Origin: a virus
Direction: 5' to 3' (one strand)
Length of the DNA stretch: 21,120 nt
IMG/VR virus record: IMGVR_UViG_3300032173_000061
Coordinates: 1 to 21,120 of that record
Below the pieces are notes generated by a model. That model made no database searches, was not told the origin of the DNA, and worked only from the letters and a program-made list of their open reading frames with translations. This document shows, one piece after another, positions 16,377 to 21,120 of the stretch (positions are counted from its first letter, which is position 1; every line of letters begins with the position of its first letter). The translations under genes and the position numbers were made by a program.

Positions 16377-18392
16377 ATGGAAACAGTCGCACAACCATCA
16401 CGGTATCGTCCATCAGTAGATACAACTACGTTTGGTGCAGATGCTTCTGCAGCACCGCTAGAGTGGCACGTGCTTGGCACAGATGGTTTGACAGCCAGCG
16501 ATGATACGATACGCAGAATAACAATGGACGGTGTAGCACAGTTGAAGCAGATCAGTGCTGCTGATAAGGCTAAGGCTGTTCCCTATGTGAAAATCTGGCG
16601 TGTTATTCGTGGAACAAACGAGGCTGCTGGTCCTGAGATAACTACTCAATTCTGGGACGTCCCGAAGTTTGGTACATCAATGGGCAGCAGGTTTGGTGAG
16701 CGCCCTGCAATGTCGTTAGAAAGCGTGACTATCAAGAATGTAAATCCTCGTGGTTTCATTTTGTACAGAGAGGTTGATATTCAAATAAAGGTGCATAGGC
16801 CAGATCAAGTGTTCAATAACTTGAGTGATAACTCTAATGCTCTGGCATCTCTAATGACACCTGGCAATGTGCATATGCTAACCTATGGATGGCAGGGTGG
16901 CACTAACTCAATGCTTAGCACGGGTATCCCTGTCTATCACAAGGATGGAGAACTTCATCCTGAAGAGAAGGCAATGCGTGAGCGCGCAAAAGCAAGCGGA
17001 GTTCCAGACACAGTTCCGTCAAAATACACAGCGCCAGCAAAGGCAAGCGTGCGTTTTACAGTCGTTACGTATGACTTTAGTATTTCTCCAGATAGCCAGA
17101 TAGACATTACCATCAAGGGATTTGAAGATGGAGAGTTGAATGTTCGTGAGGCTGCATTATTTGATCAGCGTGGAATGCCAAAACCTGATGTCGCAGAGTA
17201 TCAGAAAATGGATGATAAGGAAAAGGCAAAGGCTGTTCAAACACATCTAAAGAGTATGATAGCAGTTTTGACAAACAAACTGAATGATCCACTTGCAGCA
17301 ATAGAGAAAGACGTCAAGACAGATAAGGGTGTTGTCATAAAAGAGAAGTTCATTGCAATGAAAGATGTGATGAAGATACTCTTTTCTGATCCGTTGTCAA
17401 AAGCAATGACAAATCTTGGATACAGACACATCCATTTCTACACAGGGTTTTTCAACAAGAATGCTCCAATAACAGTTTCATCGTATCTTTCACAAGACTT
17501 GGCTATTGATCACGCTCCCTGGAAGGCGATGGGAATGCCTATTGGCAACTTTATGTTCAAGTTGTCAGACGTCACAAAAATACTAAATGATGTTGTGACA
17601 ACAAAGGGACAGATTACTGTCTATAACATAATCGGCAAACTGTTCGCCATTATGCAGAACATCAACCTGTATCAAAAGAACAAGAAAAGTCAAATTCCTG
17701 GGTCTGTACCAGAAATGCACCTTGTTCCCATTTACAACCCTGACGCAGCAGGGTATGTCCAGATTTGGATTGTTGATAGAAAGAGATACTTGACTAGTCT
17801 TGATCCTGATCTCAATGAATTCACTGTTGATAGCGACGCAAATAAAAGCAAATACAGAACAGGCCTTGAAGTTCAAAGTAAAGTGGAAAGTATGGGCGTG
17901 CCATTCATTAGTATGTACGACGCAAACTCTTTCCTTGCTGGCGCTAAGTTCAATATAGTTGCAGATGAAATGATGAAGTCAATCTTTATCCGTCGCAACA
18001 TGGAACTAAACCGTGGTCAAATAACTGGTGAACATCAAAATACAATAGTCACAGCAGATGGTGAGATGGATAGTTCTTTATTGTTTCGTAGTGCAATAAA
18101 GGGTGACCTCACAATGATAGGCAACTTTGCATTCAACATTATGGGCCTGATGTGGATACACTTTGGCATTCGTGCTTGGGATGGCTTCTTCTACGTGATG
18201 TCAAAAACGGACAAGATAGACAAGACAGGCTTTACAACATCTATCACTGTGCAAGCAGAAGGATCCAACCCAGCAGGTGCCTCCACAAAGACGAAACCTG
18301 TAGAAACAACTCAGATTGCTGCCGAAGCATTTGGTTATGGCGCGATGCCAGCAACTACAAGTTCGTATGTTTGGTCGCCCAGCGTAACATAA
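16377..18392 (+). CDS. Baseplate hub protein, gp27/gpD-like (671 aa)
   Basis: ATG 16377 follows the LysM gene by one base; a TTG at 16353 would overlap that gene and is less likely. The N-terminal part (residues ~90-300: ESVTIKNVNPRGFILYREVD, IQIKVHRPDQVF, HMLTYGWQGG, SVRFTVVTYDFSISPDSQID) is beta-rich, as in hub proteins. Residues ~576-630 (GDLTMIGNFAFNIMGLMWIH ... GFFYVMSKTDKIDKTGFTTS) resemble the final domain of phage late control D / T4 gp27-type hubs, where a low-specificity beta-barrel ends with a G-Y/F-Y-V...H/D-x-I...G-x-x-T pattern. The last 40 residues are Ala/Thr-rich and probably flexible. Length exceeds T4 gp27 (about 390), so extra domains are present. Order after tape measure and LysM supports the hub call; no lysozyme domain is seen. 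Confidence 0.6.
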   Translation: METVAQPSRYRPSVDTTTFGADASAAPLEWHVLGTDGLTASDDTIRRITMDGVAQLKQISAADKAKAVPYVKIWRVIRGTNEAAGPEITTQFWDVPKFGTSMGSRFGERPAMSLESVTIKNVNPRGFILYREVDIQIKVHRPDQVFNNLSDNSNALASLMTPGNVHMLTYGWQGGTNSMLSTGIPVYHKDGELHPEEKAMRERAKASGVPDTVPSKYTAPAKASVRFTVVTYDFSISPDSQIDITIKGFEDGELNVREAALFDQRGMPKPDVAEYQKMDDKEKAKAVQTHLKSMIAVLTNKLNDPLAAIEKDVKTDKGVVIKEKFIAMKDVMKILFSDPLSKAMTNLGYRHIHFYTGFFNKNAPITVSSYLSQDLAIDHAPWKAMGMPIGNFMFKLSDVTKILNDVVTTKGQITVYNIIGKLFAIMQNINLYQKNKKSQIPGSVPEMHLVPIYNPDAAGYVQIWIVDRKRYLTSLDPDLNEFTVDSDANKSKYRTGLEVQSKVESMGVPFISMYDANSFLAGAKFNIVADEMMKSIFIRRNMELNRGQITGEHQNTIVTADGEMDSSLLFRSAIKGDLTMIGNFAFNIMGLMWIHFGIRAWDGFFYVMSKTDKIDKTGFTTSITVQAEGSNPAGASTKTKPVETTQIAAEAFGYGAMPATTSSYVWSPSVT

Positions 18393-18420
18393 TACAACAA
18401 TAAGCAGTTCTAAGCCCACT

Positions 18421-18433
18421 TCTGTGGTATAGT
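18421..18433 (+). promoter_or_regulatory. Extended -10 promoter-like motif before the polymerase gene
   Basis: TCTGTGGTATAGT includes TGG-TATAGT (extended -10), nine bases before ATG 18443. A transcript starting about seven bases after the hexamer would have a leader of some three bases, and there is no Shine-Dalgarno. The same 13 bases lie before the minus-strand gene at 11358. The gene start coincides with the change from tail to DNA-metabolism genes. Confidence 0.55.
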
Positions 18434-18442
18434 TATCCTAAG

Positions 18443-19879
18443 ATGACTGTATCCCACCTCCACATCTACGACCAGTGTAAGGCAGCCGGGTTTGTGACCA
18501 TCGACCCGGTGAAGGGGCGTGACGGCACGTGGGGAATGTCGCTTGTTGCTGGTGACCATTATTTCTTTGTTCCGCGCAGTGAAAACTGGGCTGAGTTTGT
18601 CCATGGACTTTTTGGAACCGGTGCAGAAGTTGGCGTTTGGGACGTTCGCCGTGTTATTGACTGGCAACTCTACGATGACAAAGTTCTGTGGGACATCAAA
18701 TCACTATTTGGCGGAGAGCAGACGCTGCCGTATTTGACACAGCAACTTGTAAAGACTTACCCAGGGTCCATCTACTACTCCTACATTGATCTAGACCAGA
18801 AAGTCGTCGCACATCAACGGGCTCTCAAGACTACTAAGATAGATCTGCCAGTTCTCCAGGCTATTCCATCACAACTGCTGACAGACTGGATGAAGGCTCG
18901 CTGCGCTACCATTGACAAGTTATGGGCTCATAAACGCCAGGGTATGGACCCTGGGGAGTTCATCGCCGATTACGAGGCTCGCTGGCCCTTCATAAGAGCA
19001 TTGCGTGAAGTGGAACTGAATGGCATTCATATAGATCTTCCATTTGTAGAGGATAAGATCAATGGAGATAGTGAGCCAGCAACTGGAAGTGCTCTTCGCT
19101 CTTTGCGTGGGCTGTGTAAGGGAGGATTTGTCACCTCTCTAATCAATCCGATGGGTTCCAAAACTGGCAGAGTGCGACACGAGGGTGGTTTCAATACCCT
19201 CGGCATCCCGCATGGCTTTGCTCGTGAGGCTATCACCTCAAGATACGAAGGTGGTCTCATCTACACATTCGATTTCAATGCTATCGACTACAGATGCATT
19301 GTAAATAGCGTTGGTGGAGACATGGCCAAGTTGTATGAGGGAGCAGAAGACTTTCACGAGCGAACTGCAAGTTTCATTTTCCAGCAGGTGACGCCAAACC
19401 TCAGAAAGAGTGTCAAGTTCCTGTCATACATCTACATTTACGGTGGTCAGGAAGACACGCTTGTCCAAAAGACAGGTTGGAGCAAAGAAAATGTTAAGGC
19501 CGCTCTAAATTTGCTAGACAAGAAGATTGCTCCAATCAAAGAGTTCAGAGCAAGACTATGGATGAATGCTCAGGACGATAACTTTGTCATTACTCCAAGC
19601 GGTCGCAAGGTCCATGTTTCGTCAGATGATAACGAGGGTAAAGTTGTCGGGCTTTATGCTCAGACTTATAGCACCTGGGTGTTTGAGCAGGCATTTGTGA
19701 AGGTACAGAAGATGTTGCGCTCGATGAAGAGTAAAGTTATTTTCGAGGTCCATGATGAACTAGTTATAGATGTGCATCCTGATGAGTTTGGAAGTATGGA
19801 AGACGTCCGCAAGTTGATGCAACTGGACGGTCACGTTGTTAAAATGAAGAAAGGGCCAAACTATGGCCAACAAGATTAG
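18443..19879 (+). CDS. Family A DNA polymerase, short form without active proofreading domain
   Basis: The protein has 478 residues. The polymerase core is clear: Thr241-Gly-Arg243 with N...GIP after it (the TGR...NIP segment of Pol I), motif A FDFNAIDYR with Asp277, motif B Arg321...Lys325...Tyr329...Tyr333-Gly334, and motif C VHDEL with His437-Asp438-Glu439. These residues bind dNTP and metal in template-directed DNA synthesis. Oddities: motif A has Asp282 where Klenow has the steric-gate Glu710. Tyr329 stands at the O-helix site that is Phe762 in Klenow and Tyr in T7 polymerase. Residues 1-180 resemble a 3'-5' exonuclease domain without its acidic motifs (TIDPV in place of D-x-E). The thumb, between ELNGIHID (~192-199) and TGR (241), is about 50 residues, whereas Pol I has roughly 125. 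There is no 5' nuclease. The last 17 bases overlap the HD gene. Replicative or repair role is not decidable. Confidence 0.88.
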   Translation: MTVSHLHIYDQCKAAGFVTIDPVKGRDGTWGMSLVAGDHYFFVPRSENWAEFVHGLFGTGAEVGVWDVRRVIDWQLYDDKVLWDIKSLFGGEQTLPYLTQQLVKTYPGSIYYSYIDLDQKVVAHQRALKTTKIDLPVLQAIPSQLLTDWMKARCATIDKLWAHKRQGMDPGEFIADYEARWPFIRALREVELNGIHIDLPFVEDKINGDSEPATGSALRSLRGLCKGGFVTSLINPMGSKTGRVRHEGGFNTLGIPHGFAREAITSRYEGGLIYTFDFNAIDYRCIVNSVGGDMAKLYEGAEDFHERTASFIFQQVTPNLRKSVKFLSYIYIYGGQEDTLVQKTGWSKENVKAALNLLDKKIAPIKEFRARLWMNAQDDNFVITPSGRKVHVSSDDNEGKVVGLYAQTYSTWVFEQAFVKVQKMLRSMKSKVIFEVHDELVIDVHPDEFGSMEDVRKLMQLDGHVVKMKKGPNYGQQD

Positions 19880-20459
19880 TGAAGAGAAGATTGTAGAGAA
19901 CGAGAAGTTGGTGCTCAAGTTGGTGAAATCTTTCAACCCACAGCACGCCGAAAAAGTTGAACAGATGCTTTTATACGGAAACATCGACTTCTTCCTTGCT
20001 CCTGCCAGTAGTCGGACAGACTTCCACGGATGTTATGTTGGTGGCTTGTGTGATCATAGCATCAGAGTTGCTGCCAACCTGCAGACCATTGCAAAGGCTC
20101 TTGCTCCTGCTTCGGACCCTAGACAACTTGCATTTGTTGGTCTTATGCACGACCTCGGGAAGGTTGGAGACGTGGGCATTCCTATGTACATTGACCAACC
20201 ATCAGATTGGCACAGGAATAAGGGTATGTTGTATGAAATCAACAAAGATCTACCGTATATGCCCATCTGCGACAGAACAATGTATCTTCTCCAGAAGTTT
20301 GGGATCACCCTAACCAATGATGAATACATCGCTATTCGTATTTCTGACGGCCCGTATGAGAAGGCCAATGAGAAGTATGGAATGAAGGAGCCTGACCTGG
20401 CACTTCTGCTTCACTTTGCCGACAGGTGGGCTTGTGCCCAGGAAAAGCGTCTGGAGTAG
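19863..20459 (+). CDS. HD-domain phosphohydrolase
   Basis: The product has 198 residues from ATG 19863, inside the end of the polymerase gene (17-base overlap) with AGGG seven bases upstream, so the two are probably translationally coupled. HD-family metal ligands are visible: His65 (GGLCDHSIRV), His96-Asp97 (GLMHDLGKVGD) and Asp187 (LLLHFADRWA). Two extra conserved-looking stretches are DWHRNKGMLYEINKDLP and RISDGPYEKANEKYGM. HD proteins hydrolyse phosphate bonds in nucleotides or nucleic acids; some phage members act on dNMPs or on cyclic nucleotides. Coupling to a polymerase suggests nucleotide metabolism or removal of a signalling nucleotide, but the substrate cannot be read from sequence. 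The protein appears complete, with no signal peptide. Confidence 0.85.
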   Translation: MANKISEEKIVENEKLVLKLVKSFNPQHAEKVEQMLLYGNIDFFLAPASSRTDFHGCYVGGLCDHSIRVAANLQTIAKALAPASDPRQLAFVGLMHDLGKVGDVGIPMYIDQPSDWHRNKGMLYEINKDLPYMPICDRTMYLLQKFGITLTNDEYIAIRISDGPYEKANEKYGMKEPDLALLLHFADRWACAQEKRLE

Positions 20460-20485
20460 CCAAAAGAGGTTCTCTTGGTTATTTA
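20460..20485 (+). terminator. Weak intrinsic terminator after the HD gene
   Basis: AAGAG (20464-20468) pairs with CTCTT (20472-20476) around GTT. Outer CC (20460-20461) and GG (20477-20478) can pair across a two-base AA bulge. A T-rich run (TTATTTA) follows. It begins at the base after the HD stop codon. The short stem makes it only moderately convincing. Confidence 0.5.
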
Positions 20486-20522
20486 GACTTGAAGCGCCGT
20501 CCCACAAATCAGGAGATCCTCC

Positions 20523-21120
20523 ATGTCATTGAAACTGAAGCGTAATGTCCTCGAGCGTATTGTTCAAGAGGAACTGCATAGGTTCATAGCCGAGCAACTA
20601 AACGAGGCTCCTCCAAGCCGTGGCACAGTTCTAGACGACGAGCAAACCGAAGACGAACTGCCAACACCAGGTGGCGCTCCAGAAGAGCAACTTCCAACTG
20701 ACAGTCCTGCTCCTGAGGCGGGTGACGAGATGGGTGATCTTCCTGACGAAGATACTGGCGTTGATGAACTTCCTACAGGTGAAGAGCCTGCCGATGATGA
20801 ACTTGAGGCAGATCTAGCCGGTGACGAGGATGGTGGTGCAGAGCCCGGAACTGTTGCTGCAGAACTTGAAGACAAGACTATTGAAAGCGTGTCCATGGAA
20901 GAGGACAGCAAAATTATGCCGGGTGCTATGGAGATTGTCCTGACCTTCCGTGAGAACCCAGATGCATTGCGCTTGCTTGTCACAAAGACAGGCAAGGTCA
21001 AGATCTTCTACAAGGGTCTTCACAATGACTTCTCAAGCCCAGTTGAACAGATCCCAGGTGATGAAGACACGGGTGAGGAACTTGGTGATGAAGAAATGCC
21101 AGGTGACGAAGACATGGATC
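20523..21120 (+). CDS. Highly acidic structural or scaffold-like protein (3' end outside window)
   Basis: The frame opens at ATG 20523 with AGGAG (20511-20515) seven bases upstream and has no stop before the window ends (199 codons seen). Residues 1-27 form a basic amphipathic helix (KLKRNVLERIVQEELHRFIA), of the (I/V)(I/V)xEEL type that I know from the N-termini of many myovirus structural proteins. Then come ~95 residues very rich in Asp, Glu, Pro and Gly (GEEPADDELEADLAGDEDGG), a short folded portion at ~125-175 (MEIVLTFRENPDALRLLVTK, KVKIFYKGLHNDF) and a second acidic stretch. The pattern fits prohead core or scaffold proteins or other virion-associated acidic proteins, but no family is certain. 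It lies after a putative terminator and likely begins a new unit. Confidence 0.7.
   Translation, partial: MSLKLKRNVLERIVQEELHRFIAEQLNEAPPSRGTVLDDEQTEDELPTPGGAPEEQLPTDSPAPEAGDEMGDLPDEDTGVDELPTGEEPADDELEADLAGDEDGGAEPGTVAAELEDKTIESVSMEEDSKIMPGAMEIVLTFRENPDALRLLVTKTGKVKIFYKGLHNDFSSPVEQIPGDEDTGEELGDEEMPGDEDMD

Noticed and set aside
20564-21001. Minus-strand open frame of 145 codons, very rich in Ser
   Set aside because: It is the antisense of the acidic Asp/Glu-rich plus-strand gene; Ser runs come from the complementary GAC/GAT/GAA codons.

Overview
The window is a piece of a tailed double-stranded DNA phage (or prophage) genome, most likely a myovirus-type phage. The evidence is a run of tail genes in a familiar order: fibre and decoration proteins, a gp19-like tail tube protein, a gp26-like hub-assembly protein, a tape measure protein, baseplate proteins, a LysM/gp53-like protein and a gp27/gpD-like hub protein. 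A family A DNA polymerase and an HD-domain protein follow. No bacterial housekeeping gene, tRNA, rRNA, CRISPR array, integrase or insertion sequence is visible, and the host cannot be named from the sequence. No tail sheath gene lies inside the window, so the contractile tail is inferred from the baseplate genes.

Layout. Positions 1-9062 hold six tightly packed plus-strand genes for fibre and decoration proteins. The first is cut by the window edge. The first and fourth are repeat-rich paralogues that share a C-terminal module, and the second ends in a self-cleaving S74 chaperone domain. Positions 9192-10975 hold the tail tube gene, a 59-residue single-span membrane protein, a perfect 12-bp hairpin that buries the next ribosome binding site, the gp26-like gene, and a start-less reading frame in the +1 phase that looks like a frameshift extension. 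A minus-strand gene for a tail-anchored membrane protein (10972-11358) interrupts the operon. Positions 11420-18392 carry the tape measure gene, a proline-rich repeat protein and three baseplate genes. From 18443 the content turns to DNA metabolism: a short, unusual family A polymerase overlapped by an HD-domain phosphohydrolase gene. A weak terminator follows, then a very acidic protein that runs off the right edge.

How the parts fit. The fibre cluster would supply receptor binding and surface decoration. The tube, gp26-like, tape measure, LysM and hub proteins would build the tail tube and baseplate around the tape. The gp26-like gene plus its +1-frame extension sits between tube and tape measure, which is the position of the frameshifted tail assembly chaperone genes in many phages. 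Two genes unrelated to the tail operon, the minus-strand membrane protein and the polymerase, carry the same 13-base extended -10 promoter-like sequence directly before their start codons. This suggests separate, possibly leaderless, early expression.

Most worth checking: the possible +1 frameshift, the hairpin that masks a ribosome binding site, the shared promoter motif on the two non-structural genes, and the polymerase with a decayed proofreading region and a much shortened thumb.
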